A DNA stretch of 64,000 nt from Rhodohalobacter sp. SW132. GTDB lineage: Bacteria > Bacteroidota > Rhodothermia > Balneolales > Balneolaceae. The stretch is taken from contig NZ_QUOK01000001.1 in NCBI RefSeq assembly GCF_003390325.1, positions 558,001 through 622,000 on the forward strand, given 5' to 3'. Position 1 is the stretch's first letter. Every line of letters begins with the position of its first letter. Shown one piece after another: positions 1 to 8,776 of this stretch. A program made the translations under genes and the position numbers. The notes below the pieces were generated by a model. It did no database searches, had not been told where the DNA came from, and was given only the letters and a program-made list of their open reading frames with translations.

Positions 1-69
1 ACGGAAATCTTCGTATTTTTCGGGTCTATCAAAAAACTGATTTTATATTTTTGAATACAACACCAGGTT

Positions 70-228
70 ATGAAACGCACATATCAACCCAGTAAACGGA
101 AGAGATCAAATAAACATGGATTTCGCAAGAGAATGAAATCCAAAAACGGACGTGATGTTCTGAAACGCCGGCGTGCCAAAGGCCGACATAAGCTTACAGT
201 TAGTGACGCAGGAAAAGGCGCGAAATAG
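70..228 (+). CDS. rpmH: 50S ribosomal protein L34
   Basis: A 52-residue, extremely basic protein that begins [19 protein letters not shown] and contains the family's characteristic N-terminal block followed by a run of Arg/Lys residues. L34 is a small structural protein of the large ribosomal subunit. The start ATG at 70 and stop TAG at 226-228 give the usual L34 core plus a short C-terminal extension (SDAGKGAK). It is followed at once, with overlap, by rnpA and then yidC, the conserved order found beside dnaA in most bacteria, so dnaA or the origin may lie just to the left of the window. The first 69 bases hold no gene and probably its leader. Confidence 0.97.
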   Translation: MKRTYQPSKRKRSNKHGFRKRMKSKNGRDVLKRRRAKGRHKLTVSDAGKGAK

Positions 229-667
229 AGTAAGGATCCATCAGAATCCTGACCGTACCCTGCCCCGCTCAAAAATTTTGCGGGGCAAGCTAAATTTCCA
301 GCGTCTTTTTGAGCGCTCCTCTGTCATAAAACAGTCTCCCCTTTTGTGCCGGTATCGCATCGACTCCAATATAGACTCAAGGTCGATGTTCGGATTTATC
401 GCTCCTAAAAAAGTTTTCAGGCGGGCCGTAGATCGTAACCGCACGAAGCGACTTTTACGAGAGGCTTTCCGCTTAAACCAGCACCTGCTGCCTGAATCTG
501 TCAGGAATAATAAAATCGGCTTTCATGCAGTATTTATCGCAACCGGCAATAATCTCTCCTTTTCTGATACCGAGAAACGGATGATCTCCATTTTAAATGA
601 AATTTCACGAAGGTTAACGTCCGGCAGCACCTCTGAATCAGACAATAACCCACAAAAAACAGATTAG
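173..667 (+). CDS. rnpA: Ribonuclease P protein component
   Basis: Protein subunit of RNase P, which helps the catalytic RNA bind and cleave tRNA 5' leaders. The hallmark RNR motif is present as [18 protein letters not shown], preceded by [13 protein letters not shown], and the conserved LPRSKILRG entry segment lies near residue 31. The frame opens at ATG 173, inside rpmH, giving 164 residues and a 56-base overlap; GTG at 203 is an alternative that shortens the overlap to 26 bases. The first possible start beyond the rpmH stop (TTG 278) would cut off the conserved LPR segment, so the overlap is real whichever start is used. The C-terminal tail is polar and not conserved in the family. Confidence 0.93.
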   Translation: MPKADISLQLVTQEKARNRVRIHQNPDRTLPRSKILRGKLNFQRLFERSSVIKQSPLLCRYRIDSNIDSRSMFGFIAPKKVFRRAVDRNRTKRLLREAFRLNQHLLPESVRNNKIGFHAVFIATGNNLSFSDTEKRMISILNEISRRLTSGSTSESDNNPQKTD

Positions 668-669
668 AT

Positions 670-2511
670 TTGGACAGAAACACCATAACCGGGCTCTTAC
701 TGATTTTCTTGATTACCATTGCCTGGGCTTTTTACACGATGCCAAGCGAAGAAGACCTCGAGCGGCAGCGTGCAGAGCAAGCCCGGCAGGATAGTATTGC
801 CGCAGCACAAGCCCAGGAACGCGGAGTTGACGAACTCCCCCCTCCCGACGAACCGCGCGAAACCGACCCTTTTACCGATCAGGTGGAGGATGAGGAAGAG
901 GAACCTGCCGAGCTTGGCGCTTTTGAGAGTGCCGGGATAGCCGATACAGTGCGAACCATCGTTCGAACGCCTCTCTATGAAATTGAACTGACTAATCTTG
1001 GTGCAGGCCCATCCAAGCACACGCTGCTTGGACACAAAACCTGGGATCAGCACCAGATGCAGATGATTCGGGATACCACCCGGTCTACATATTCTCTCGG
1101 GTTTTTGTCATTCCAGAATTACAACATTGAAACGCAGGATCTCCTTTTTGAGCCGCTCTTTGATCATTCAGAGATTGAGCTCGATCTTGAAGAATCGGAA
1201 CAGCTGAGTTACCAGCTGCAGCTCGATGAGAATTCGAGAATTGTTTTTACCTATACATTTTATGCGGATCGTTACCAGTATGACCTGGATATCCGCTTTG
1301 ATGACATGATGGACTACATCAGCGACAGTAATGTCGATTTTATGTGGACATCGCCTCTAAATCTCTCTGAACGAGACATTGCCCAGGATGCCCAGAACTC
1401 AGCTGCATATGTTTATGCAGGTGGCGAACTTGAAAAATTTCAGCTTACGGAGACCGGCACCCGCGAACAATTTATAAACGGCACGATCGACTGGGTCACC
1501 ACTCGTACACGTTTTTTCGGGCAGTATATCAAACCCACAGCCAATTCCAACGCAGCCATTTTACGTGGTGAAATTATCGGGACACCGGGTCAGCCCGACG
1601 CCATCCATCACTATCAAGCCGGTGTTACCTCAAACATTGCGACGGACAACACGCTTACCTACGAATTTTATTCCGGGCCGCTGCGCTATTACGACCTGCG
1701 TGAATTTGATTCAAGCGCATACGATGTGATTGAAATCGGGTACGCGCTGATTCGCTGGTTTGCCGATCCGATTGTGCGCTTCCTGGTTATTCCATTCTTC
1801 GGCTTTGGAAGTCTGTTTATTGCCAATTACGGCGTATTGATTATTCTTTTTGGTGTGATTGTAAAGCTCGTTCTCTTTCCCCTCACCCAGAAAAGTTTTA
1901 AAAGTATGGCGGCGATGAAAGAACTTCAGCCGCAAATGCAGGAGATAAAAGAGAAATACAAAGATGATCCCCAAAAGCAGCAGAAGGAGACGATTGCGCT
2001 TTATAAAAAAGCCGGTGTAAATCCGCTGGGTGGATGTTTACCAATGCTCCTGCAGTTCCCGATCCTTATCACGCTATTTTTCTTCTTCCAGAACTCGATG
2101 CTGATCCGGCAGGAGCCATTCCTGTGGGCAGACGATTTGTCTGCGCCGGATTATATCATCAATCTGCCATTCAGCATTCCGTTTTTGGGTGACCAGATTG
2201 CAGGTTTTGTACTGCTTATGACAGCCGCCATGTTTGTTCAAACCAAAGTAATGGGTGGAATTGGCGGCATGGGTGGAGGTTCATCACCAGCTGGTGCGCC
2301 TAATATGAAGGCATTTACCTATATCCTTCCATTTATTCTGCTCTTTGTATTTAATAACTTTGCAGCGGGACTAAGTCTCTATTACCTCGTTTACAATGTG
2401 CTTTCTGTTGCTCAGCAGGCGATTATCAAAAAGCAAATTGATCCGCCGGAGGTAAATACCTCAGGGAAAAAAGGATCTAAACGAAAAGGAAAGAAAAAGA
2501 GTAAGAAGTAA
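670..2511 (+). CDS. yidC: Membrane protein insertase YidC
   Basis: Inner-membrane insertase that acts with SecYEG or alone to integrate membrane proteins. The 613 residues show the Gram-negative plan: an N-terminal membrane anchor (about 5-23), an acidic, charged linker, a large periplasmic domain to about residue 350, then the conserved 60KD_IMP core with transmembrane segments around 365-410, 455-480 and 500-580, including NPLGGCLPMLLQFPILI. The tail is a run of lysines (KKGSKRKGKKKSKK), often seen in YidC and thought to touch the ribosome. The start codon is TTG at 670, two bases after the rnpA stop; no ATG in frame lies near enough to keep the anchor helix. A terminator follows at 2535. 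Confidence 0.97.
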   Translation: MDRNTITGLLLIFLITIAWAFYTMPSEEDLERQRAEQARQDSIAAAQAQERGVDELPPPDEPRETDPFTDQVEDEEEEPAELGAFESAGIADTVRTIVRTPLYEIELTNLGAGPSKHTLLGHKTWDQHQMQMIRDTTRSTYSLGFLSFQNYNIETQDLLFEPLFDHSEIELDLEESEQLSYQLQLDENSRIVFTYTFYADRYQYDLDIRFDDMMDYISDSNVDFMWTSPLNLSERDIAQDAQNSAAYVYAGGELEKFQLTETGTREQFINGTIDWVTTRTRFFGQYIKPTANSNAAILRGEIIGTPGQPDAIHHYQAGVTSNIATDNTLTYEFYSGPLRYYDLREFDSSAYDVIEIGYALIRWFADPIVRFLVIPFFGFGSLFIANYGVLIILFGVIVKLVLFPLTQKSFKSMAAMKELQPQMQEIKEKYKDDPQKQQKETIALYKKAGVNPLGGCLPMLLQFPILITLFFFFQNSMLIRQEPFLWADDLSAPDYIINLPFSIPFLGDQIAGFVLLMTAAMFVQTKVMGGIGGMGGGSSPAGAPNMKAFTYILPFILLFVFNNFAAGLSLYYLVYNVLSVAQQAIIKKQIDPPEVNTSGKKGSKRKGKKKSKK

Positions 2512-2534
2512 TTTCTTTTAAGAACCAGTGATAG

Positions 2535-2570
2535 AAAAGGGGATTCAACATTTTGAATCCCCTTTTTTTA
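2535..2570 (+). terminator. Intrinsic terminator of the rpmH-rnpA-yidC operon
   Basis: A 14-bp stem AAAAGGGGATTCAA pairs with TTGAATCCCCTTTT across a four-base loop and runs into a T tract. It lies 24 bases after the yidC stop and before the start chosen for the next gene, which supports starting that gene at ATG 2582 and not within the hairpin. The A-rich left arm could also allow termination in the other direction. Confidence 0.85.
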
Positions 2571-2581
2571 TTTTTCCAAAC

Positions 2582-3499
2582 ATGCACACATTTTCCTGTA
2601 CACATTTCCCGCAGATCCGGTTCAGTAACGGAGATAAGTTTCTTTATAATTCCATACTGAAAACACGGTTCAAGAATCGACCGGAGGAGCGCGTGAGGCT
2701 TCGTTATGTGGAATATCTTCTTAACGAGGCGGGATTCAGCAAAAACCGCATCGCTTTTGAAGCCCCGGTTGAAATCCGTCAATCGGAACAAATGCTCCGG
2801 GCCGATCTCCTTCTCTATAACCGGAAAATGGAACCGTTTGCGCTGATTGAGTGTAAATCAGAAAAAATTAAACTATCGGAGAAAGCGGCGGAACAGATCG
2901 CCCGGTATAACCAGAACTTCCGGGCTCCCTACCTGATGATCACCAACGGAACCGAATCACTCTGGTTTCATCACACCGAAAGTGAAATTAAGCCGATCGA
3001 ATCACCAATCAATGGCGGTAACACAGCTGATATTACGCGCAATTCTGTTTATTGGGCCGACCGCGGATTTATAGCACCCGATTCCGCTCCGATCACCCGG
3101 CAGCTTGCCGAAACAGTTTTGAACAGCATAATTACAACGGCTGATCCGAAATCGATTCATTATCTGGATATTCCAGCCGGAATCACTCCGTTCCCTGCAA
3201 ACCACTACTACCGGGTGTATCCTGCAAAATCAACCATGAAAGTCGCGGTTTCACTACTCAATAATGGGCTTGGTGATACACTCCTGACCTCACTGCTCAA
3301 TCATAACGGGAAAACACGATCTATACTATGGATGCAGCTGGACGACCTCATTGAATCGAAAGATCAAACCTACATGCTTTTGACAGAAAATGGTCCACAG
3401 CAGAAACCACTGCCGGATCATTTTCGGAATCCATTGAAAAACAGAGATGAAAATTTCATGAAAAATTTGGCGAAAGAGCTTCTAAATTTTTTTGATTAA
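2582..3499 (+). CDS. HsdR N-terminal-like nuclease-fold protein
   Basis: A 305-residue protein whose first half resembles the HsdR-N (HSDR_N_2) module that gives type I restriction enzymes their PD-(D/E)xK nuclease. The visible core is RADLLLYN (Asp75) followed by FALIECKSE (Glu90, Lys92), with the upstream EERVRLRYVEYLLNEAG helix typical of this family. The second half shows no domain I recognise. There is no helicase motor and no methylase or specificity gene nearby, so this is a stand-alone member, not a restriction system. The start at 2582 was preferred over 2528 because the upstream in-frame start lies before the yidC terminator hairpin. Its DNA substrate, if any, is unknown. Confidence 0.75.
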   Translation: MHTFSCTHFPQIRFSNGDKFLYNSILKTRFKNRPEERVRLRYVEYLLNEAGFSKNRIAFEAPVEIRQSEQMLRADLLLYNRKMEPFALIECKSEKIKLSEKAAEQIARYNQNFRAPYLMITNGTESLWFHHTESEIKPIESPINGGNTADITRNSVYWADRGFIAPDSAPITRQLAETVLNSIITTADPKSIHYLDIPAGITPFPANHYYRVYPAKSTMKVAVSLLNNGLGDTLLTSLLNHNGKTRSILWMQLDDLIESKDQTYMLLTENGPQQKPLPDHFRNPLKNRDENFMKNLAKELLNFFD

Positions 3500-3556
3500 A
3501 CCCATCATCTGCTAACTTCACTTCACTACTAATATAAATTTAATCCACGACTGATC

Positions 3557-4894
3557 ATGCCGGCACAACTTCACAGAAAAAAACTACTCTCACTTTTTGA
3601 TGAATCCCAGGAAGGTGCGGTATATATAAAAGGCGGTGAGTTAATGTACCGCTACCAGACCGACTATGAGTTTCCTTTCCGGCAGGAGAGCAATTTCTGG
3701 TATCTGACCGGCGTGGATGAACCCGATTACCACATGATTCTGGACCTGAAAACCCAGACCTATCACCTCTTTGCGCCAAAACGGGATGCACAGTTCGCAG
3801 TTTGGCACGGCCACGTAAAAACGATGGATGATATTAAAACCCTGTATGAGCCTGACGAACTGCATTTTGAAAATAAACTTCTCTCAGTGCTGAAGGATAT
3901 CAATCCATCAACCATTTACTGCCTGAACGAAGAGCAGGCGGAGTTCCTGGAAGATCTCGATCGAAATTTCAGCGTAGATACGGAATCGCTCGTTGATGCG
4001 ATAACATACTGCCGTTCGATTAAAACTGATGATGAACTGAATATGCTTCGCGAATCAGCATCCATCAACAATATATCCCACCGAAAAGTGATGGAATCTG
4101 TGAAGCCGGGAATGTATGAGTACGAACTGAAAGCAATTTTTGATTTCCATCAGCAATCGCGCGGTCTGCTTTTTGATGCGTATAACGGGATTCATGCAGC
4201 GGGCCGAAATAGCTCCGTTCTTCATTATACTGACTGTGACAGCCGCCTGAACAACGGTGATCTCTACCTGATTGACGCCGGTTTTGAGTATGAAGGGTAT
4301 GCCTCTGACGTCACCCGAACCTACCCGTGCAACGGCCGATTCACCGGGGATCAGGCTAAAGTGTATCAAACCGTTCTGAATGCGCTGAACGAAGTGATTA
4401 AAGCGACAAAGCCCGGTGTAAAAATGGAAGATCTGCACATGATGTCTGCTGAAATCATTATCCGCGGACTGAAAGATATGGGGCTTGTGAAAGGGAGTGT
4501 GGAAGACCTGATGGAGAACGATATTTTCGCTCTCTTTTTCCCGCACGGACTTGGCCATTTTCTTGGGCTCGACACCCACGATGTTGGCGGATATCCCAAA
4601 GGAGTAGAACGAATCGACCGGCCCGGAATCCGGTTCCTTCGTGCACGGCGCGAACTGCAAACCGGTATGGTGATCACCGTGGAACCCGGCCTCTACTTTA
4701 TCCCCGCTTTACTAAAACCGGCATTTGAGGATGAGGAAAAATCAAAATTCCTTAACCAGTCAAAGCTTGAAGCTTTTTTCGATTTTGGCGGTGTTCGGAT
4801 TGAAGACAACCTGGTCATCACAGAGGATGGCTACGAAAATCTGACCGACGTACCTAAAGAAATCAAAGAAATTGAGGATCTGATTAAAGGATAA
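3557..4894 (+). CDS. pepP: Xaa-Pro aminopeptidase (M24B family)
   Basis: A 445-residue pita-bread metallopeptidase that removes N-terminal residues preceding proline. The N-terminal aminopeptidase-P domain (about 1-150, with EFPFRQESNFWYLTGVDEPD) is followed by the M24 catalytic domain. The dinuclear metal ligands are visible in order: LIDAGFEYEGYASDVTR (two Asp), FFPHGLGHFLGLDTHD (His), ITVEPGLY (Glu) and GGVRIEDN (Glu). No signal peptide is seen, so it should be cytosolic. It probably has its own promoter in the 57-base gap after the previous gene. Prolidase is the main alternative, but the N-terminal domain favours aminopeptidase P. Confidence 0.92.
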   Translation: MPAQLHRKKLLSLFDESQEGAVYIKGGELMYRYQTDYEFPFRQESNFWYLTGVDEPDYHMILDLKTQTYHLFAPKRDAQFAVWHGHVKTMDDIKTLYEPDELHFENKLLSVLKDINPSTIYCLNEEQAEFLEDLDRNFSVDTESLVDAITYCRSIKTDDELNMLRESASINNISHRKVMESVKPGMYEYELKAIFDFHQQSRGLLFDAYNGIHAAGRNSSVLHYTDCDSRLNNGDLYLIDAGFEYEGYASDVTRTYPCNGRFTGDQAKVYQTVLNALNEVIKATKPGVKMEDLHMMSAEIIIRGLKDMGLVKGSVEDLMENDIFALFFPHGLGHFLGLDTHDVGGYPKGVERIDRPGIRFLRARRELQTGMVITVEPGLYFIPALLKPAFEDEEKSKFLNQSKLEAFFDFGGVRIEDNLVITEDGYENLTDVPKEIKEIEDLIKG

Positions 4895-4924
4895 ATAGTC
4901 TGATTTTTTAACTTTTGATATTAA

Positions 4925-4952
4925 CTGGCGGACCGCATCTGCAGCCCGCCAG
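4925..4952. terminator. Possible terminator between convergent pepP and nrdA
   Basis: CTGGCGG and CCGCCAG form a 7-bp GC-rich stem with a 14-base loop in the short gap between two convergent genes. No strong T tract follows on either strand, so termination is inferred from position as much as from sequence. Confidence 0.4.
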
Positions 4953-4960
4953 ATTTCATT

Positions 4961-7405
4961 CTATTCACAACTCGGGCATATTTTGCTCAGCAGCGGATCT
5001 GTCGGGCAACCGTTCATATCCCCGGATTTTACCTGGTCAACCACCTCATCCCCGTGCTTTTTCCGGGCTTCGGCTTCGAGTTCAGCCACGGATTTTTCAG
5101 AGTTCACGGTCTTTTCGGCCGCCTTACCGAATCCTATTCGCTTTGCTGATCCGTTCTTCTCCTCAGCTTTACCTGCCGGTTTGCCAAACCCTTTCCGCGT
5201 TCCCCGTTTATTTACATTCGAGGTGTATTTCTCGCCTTTAATCACTTTATCCACAAAACAGTAGTAGGTTGATTTCAGCCTCTTTTTCCATGCGTAGATA
5301 TAGATTTTTTCCATCTCGCTGCGGTACCGCTCATCCAGGTAGATCGATTTTGACACCGCCTGATCAATTGATTCCTGGAATGCTGCGGCGATATCAATCT
5401 GCCGGTTTGGGTGAATTTCATAGGCCGATTTATAGAGATCCTTATCGATTTTTCCATCCAGCTCGCGGATCGGCTGTATTGAACCGTTGTTGGCTTTGAT
5501 CTCGTTCGCCATTTCTTCACTCCACAATCCTTTCGCTTCAAGATCACGAACCAGTTGCTGGTTGATCACAATATGCTTTCCGGAGAGTGTATCACGGGAA
5601 TAGACATTGCTGAAATAGCTATCGATGGATGACGTGGTTCCGGCGATGATCGAAATGGTAGCCGTTGGCGCAATCGCCAGCAGCACCGCATTTCGGCGGG
5701 GCTTGTAGTCATACGATTTGCCGGCTGCTTTCATCTCATCATAATGAGCAAATGCGCCCCGCTCTTCCGCCAGTTTTTCAGACTGATCGTAGGCAATCTT
5801 TTTAGTAAACGCCCCCAGTTGCCGGGCGGCCATCACCGCTTCTTCCGAATCGTACGATATGCCGAGTTGAACCAGTGCCTCAGCAAATCCCATCACGCCA
5901 ATACCAAGTGGGCGAAGGTCGGTGGTGTTTCGCTTCGATTCTTCGGATGGATAGAAATTTTTATCGAGGATCGTATCCAGCCCGGTTACCATCAGCCTGA
6001 CAGACTCTTCCAGTTTATCCCAATCAAAACCCGAACTATCCTGTTTGATGTGTTTCGAAAGGTTGATCGATGCCAGCGTACACACAGCGGTGGAATCCGG
6101 CCGGTTGGGGATGGAGATCTCCGTGCAGAGATTTGAACTGTTAATGACGCTGTACTCCGGGCAGGGATTTGTATCGTTATGGCGATCTTTAAACGTAAGC
6201 CACGGATGGCCCGTTTTAGCCAGTTTAAAGAGGTATTTTTTGAAAAATGTACGGCTCTCCACTTTTTTAAACTGAACCAGTTCTCCATCTTCAGCCTGCT
6301 GAATGCGTTGTTCATATTTTTCTCGAAACTCATCTCCGCAGGCGTCCACCAACTCCGGACATTCGCCCGGATCAAACAGGTAGATCGGTTCATCCTGTTC
6401 AATTCTCCGCATCATCTCATCGGGCATCCAGAGTTTTGTATTGAGTGACGGCGTTCGGAAATAAGCGTTACCGGTGGTTTCGCGCAGATCGAGAAATCCA
6501 TCGATATCGAGGTGCCACGGCTGCATCGACACAACCTGCGAGCTCCGGCGGCGGCCGCCCTGCTGGATAGAGTTGACAAGCGTATCAAACACTTTCAGAA
6601 ACGGGATCACGCCGGATGACTTTGCATTCAGTGATCGGATCATCGACCCGGTGGATCGTATTCGGGTTACATCTGTCCCCACTCCGCCGGCATATTTCGC
6701 CAGGAATGCGGTTTCACGGGCTTTGTCCATGATCGATTCAAGCGAATCATCCACCACGCTCACGTAACAGGAGGAGTATTGCGAAACCGGGGTGCCGGAG
6801 TTAAAAAGCGTAGGTGTGGAGTGAAGGTATTCCAGGCGCGATAGTTTGTTGTACATTTTGATCACCTCTTCGTTGGATGATCCGATGCCCATCGCCACAC
6901 GCATAAAAAACCACTGTGGTTTTTCAATGGTCTGATTGTCCCGGTTTTTTGCGAGATATCGATCCTTTAGCGTTGTGAGGCCAAAATAACCGAACTCGTG
7001 ATCTCTGTCGTGATCGATCGCGGAACTCAGCAGTTCAATATCAAACTCTTTGAGTTCTTCACTGATGAGGTTCTGACCGATTGAGTGATCCAGGTAGCTG
7101 CTGAACGAATCCAGCCTTCGTTCGATATCGGTGTGAATCAATTTCAGAAGCTGACGGGTGGCCAGCGTATCGTAGATGGGATGGCGCGGAATGAGCTGCT
7201 CGATCGCCTTCAGCACAAGCTGATCCAATTCTTCGGATGAGACCCGTTCCGGCACTTTCAGGTCCAGTTCCTTCATAATCAGGAAAACCAGCTCGTAGTC
7301 ATCTTCCACCTCAAGCCCCTGGATGATATTAAAAATTGCGTTGATAATTTTCTGTGTCTGGAAAGGCTCTTCCTTACCGTTTCGTTTAATGACCGTTCGT
7401 TTCAT
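4961..7405 (-). CDS. nrdA: Class I ribonucleotide reductase, large (alpha) subunit
   Basis: Catalytic subunit that reduces ribonucleoside diphosphates to deoxyribonucleotides. The 814 residues begin with an ATP-cone (about 1-95, MKRTVIKRNGKEEPFQ), so overall activity is probably regulated by ATP/dATP. The catalytic barrel is recognisable: STPTLFNSGTPVSQYSSCYV carries the first redox cysteine, NSSNLCTEISIPN holds the Asn-Cys-Glu active-site triad, and CTLASINL follows. The extreme C-terminus ends CPTDPLLSKICPSCE, the mobile cysteine pair that passes reducing equivalents to the active site. A lysine/glycine-rich linker precedes it. It is the second gene after a cobalamin riboswitch and is separated from nrdB by a small repeat element, so the two are probably still co-transcribed. 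Confidence 0.95.
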   Translation of the reverse strand: MKRTVIKRNGKEEPFQTQKIINAIFNIIQGLEVEDDYELVFLIMKELDLKVPERVSSEELDQLVLKAIEQLIPRHPIYDTLATRQLLKLIHTDIERRLDSFSSYLDHSIGQNLISEELKEFDIELLSSAIDHDRDHEFGYFGLTTLKDRYLAKNRDNQTIEKPQWFFMRVAMGIGSSNEEVIKMYNKLSRLEYLHSTPTLFNSGTPVSQYSSCYVSVVDDSLESIMDKARETAFLAKYAGGVGTDVTRIRSTGSMIRSLNAKSSGVIPFLKVFDTLVNSIQQGGRRRSSQVVSMQPWHLDIDGFLDLRETTGNAYFRTPSLNTKLWMPDEMMRRIEQDEPIYLFDPGECPELVDACGDEFREKYEQRIQQAEDGELVQFKKVESRTFFKKYLFKLAKTGHPWLTFKDRHNDTNPCPEYSVINSSNLCTEISIPNRPDSTAVCTLASINLSKHIKQDSSGFDWDKLEESVRLMVTGLDTILDKNFYPSEESKRNTTDLRPLGIGVMGFAEALVQLGISYDSEEAVMAARQLGAFTKKIAYDQSEKLAEERGAFAHYDEMKAAGKSYDYKPRRNAVLLAIAPTATISIIAGTTSSIDSYFSNVYSRDTLSGKHIVINQQLVRDLEAKGLWSEEMANEIKANNGSIQPIRELDGKIDKDLYKSAYEIHPNRQIDIAAAFQESIDQAVSKSIYLDERYRSEMEKIYIYAWKKRLKSTYYCFVDKVIKGEKYTSNVNKRGTRKGFGKPAGKAEEKNGSAKRIGFGKAAEKTVNSEKSVAELEAEARKKHGDEVVDQVKSGDMNGCPTDPLLSKICPSCE

Positions 7406-7450
7406 TTTGTTGGATATATTTTGTTTGGATTATGAATGAGTTGTTAGAGG

Positions 7451-7620
7451 GAAAAGTGAAAGGGCAAAAGTGAGAAGAAAAGTCCCTTACCCCCCGAGGG
7501 ACGTGCCTTTGGCAAAAGGGGTGTCCAATAAAATCTTTCCAGATCTTGAAAAACATCCCCCTAAATCCCCCTTTAATAAGGGGGGACTTTTCACCTTTCA
7601 CATTTGCCTTTTCACTTCTC
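7451..7620. repeat. MITE-like inverted-repeat element between nrdB and nrdA
   Basis: The left end GAAAAGTGAAAGGGCAAAAG and the reverse complement of the right end GAGAAGTGAAAAGGCAAATG match closely, and both continue to a second matched block ending AAAAGTCCC (7478-7486) and GGGACTTTT (7583-7591). This gives imperfect terminal inverted repeats of about 36 bp around roughly 100 bp of C-rich filler (ACCCCCCGAGGG, CCCCCTAAATCCCCC). No protein is encoded. It resembles the C/G-rich hairpin elements at 33385-33525 and 48712-48911 in this window, which suggests a dispersed family. It separates two genes of one operon and could fold into a long hairpin in the message. Confidence 0.7.
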
Positions 7621-7629
7621 GCCTCAGCC

Positions 7630-8610
7630 CTAATAATTTGTATACTCTGTCGAGGAGACCTCAAAGAAATTGATCAGTTTTTTCACGTCCTCTTTTTGCA
7701 GAAACCGGAGCGGATTCTCGGTGATATGAAACTCAGGCTCAAACCCAAGCTCCTGGAGCCTGCGATCGGTGATATATTTCAGGTAGCGCTCCAGCTCACC
7801 GAACGAGATTCCCAGGATGGTGTGATCTCCGAATTTGTGCTCTACATATTCGATTTCGAGTTCGGCGCCTTCCAGGATCAGATCCCGGATTTCGTTCACA
7901 AACGCCTCATCTTCTGTGATTTCCGGGTTTTCGTCCAGCATGATCAGGATCGCTTCAATTCCGTTCTGCAGGTGAAGGGATTCATCAATCAGCACCAACT
8001 CCACTCCGGAAACCACATTATTCATTTTCCCCATATCCTTGAGGGCGAAAAAATGGGCAAATGAGGAATAGAAAAAGATTCCTTCCATCACGATGTTGTT
8101 CAGCAGTATCGCTTTCAGTATCTGTTTCTGACCGGCAATTGTATCCGGATCGATCCCGTCCTGGCTGATTTTATCGATTGCATCCACAATCAGCGACTGC
8201 TTCTTGCGGAGAATCGGATCTTCAAACGCCACTTCATACATCTTGTCGCGATCCATGCCGAAGGATTGCAGCACAATTTCAAAAAAATCACTGTGGATAT
8301 TTTCCATGAAGAGTTGTGTACTGAAACTCATTTTTGCGTGGGGATCGGTAAGCAGCGGGAAAAAGGTGTTCACCAACACGTTTTGCACCAGCAGTTCGGA
8401 AGAGCAAAAATATCCCACGGCAGTATCGAACAGATCTTTTTCATTCTCTGAAAGAGATTGGTAATCGAGAGCATCCTGCTGGATGTTCAGCTCTTCGGGA
8501 AACCAGATCGCTTTTTTCTGTTTTTCGTACAGCTCTTTGAAAATCGGGTAGGATGGATCTTCCGTGAGCTTGATGTTCTCTCGCACAGAGGTTTTGCCGG
8601 TTAATTTCAT
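7630..8610 (-). CDS. nrdB: Class I ribonucleotide reductase, small (beta) subunit lacking the radical tyrosine
   Basis: Radical-generating ferritin-like subunit, 326 residues. Metal ligands can be placed by spacing: Glu72 (SSELLVQN), Glu103 and His106 (FMENIHSDFF), Glu176 (MEGIFFYSS), Glu210 and His213 (LIDESLHLQNG). The residue seven after Glu103, where class Ia and Ib enzymes carry the radical tyrosine, is Phe110, and the first ligand is Glu where class Ia has Asp. Both features match subclass Ic (Mn/Fe, Chlamydia type) or the related tyrosine-free Mn subclass. The C-terminus ends SSTEYTNY, keeping the tyrosine used for radical transfer to NrdA. It is the first gene behind the cobalamin riboswitch. 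Confidence 0.95.
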   Translation of the reverse strand: MKLTGKTSVRENIKLTEDPSYPIFKELYEKQKKAIWFPEELNIQQDALDYQSLSENEKDLFDTAVGYFCSSELLVQNVLVNTFFPLLTDPHAKMSFSTQLFMENIHSDFFEIVLQSFGMDRDKMYEVAFEDPILRKKQSLIVDAIDKISQDGIDPDTIAGQKQILKAILLNNIVMEGIFFYSSFAHFFALKDMGKMNNVVSGVELVLIDESLHLQNGIEAILIMLDENPEITEDEAFVNEIRDLILEGAELEIEYVEHKFGDHTILGISFGELERYLKYITDRRLQELGFEPEFHITENPLRFLQKEDVKKLINFFEVSSTEYTNY

Positions 8611-8776
8611 AAGTCTTCGTCTATTTTAATCAATTAGGCGGGCGCTAAAATAGAACAGGAGAAAAGTTAATCCGGGCGGGCTGATTCTACGAATACGGAT
8701 ACAGGACAGCCACAAAACGGGTTCATGATCTTTTCAACTGCACCTTAACTCCCGAAGGTTTGTTTACTTGATCTAA

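Noticed and set aside
4055-4660. A 201-codon open frame antisense to pepP
   Set aside because: It lies wholly within the M24 catalytic region of pepP and resembles no protein.
7630-8610. Class II (B12-dependent) ribonucleotide reductase behind the riboswitch
   Set aside because: The gene encodes a ferritin-like beta subunit with six metal ligands and is followed by a class I alpha subunit, so the enzyme does not use B12.
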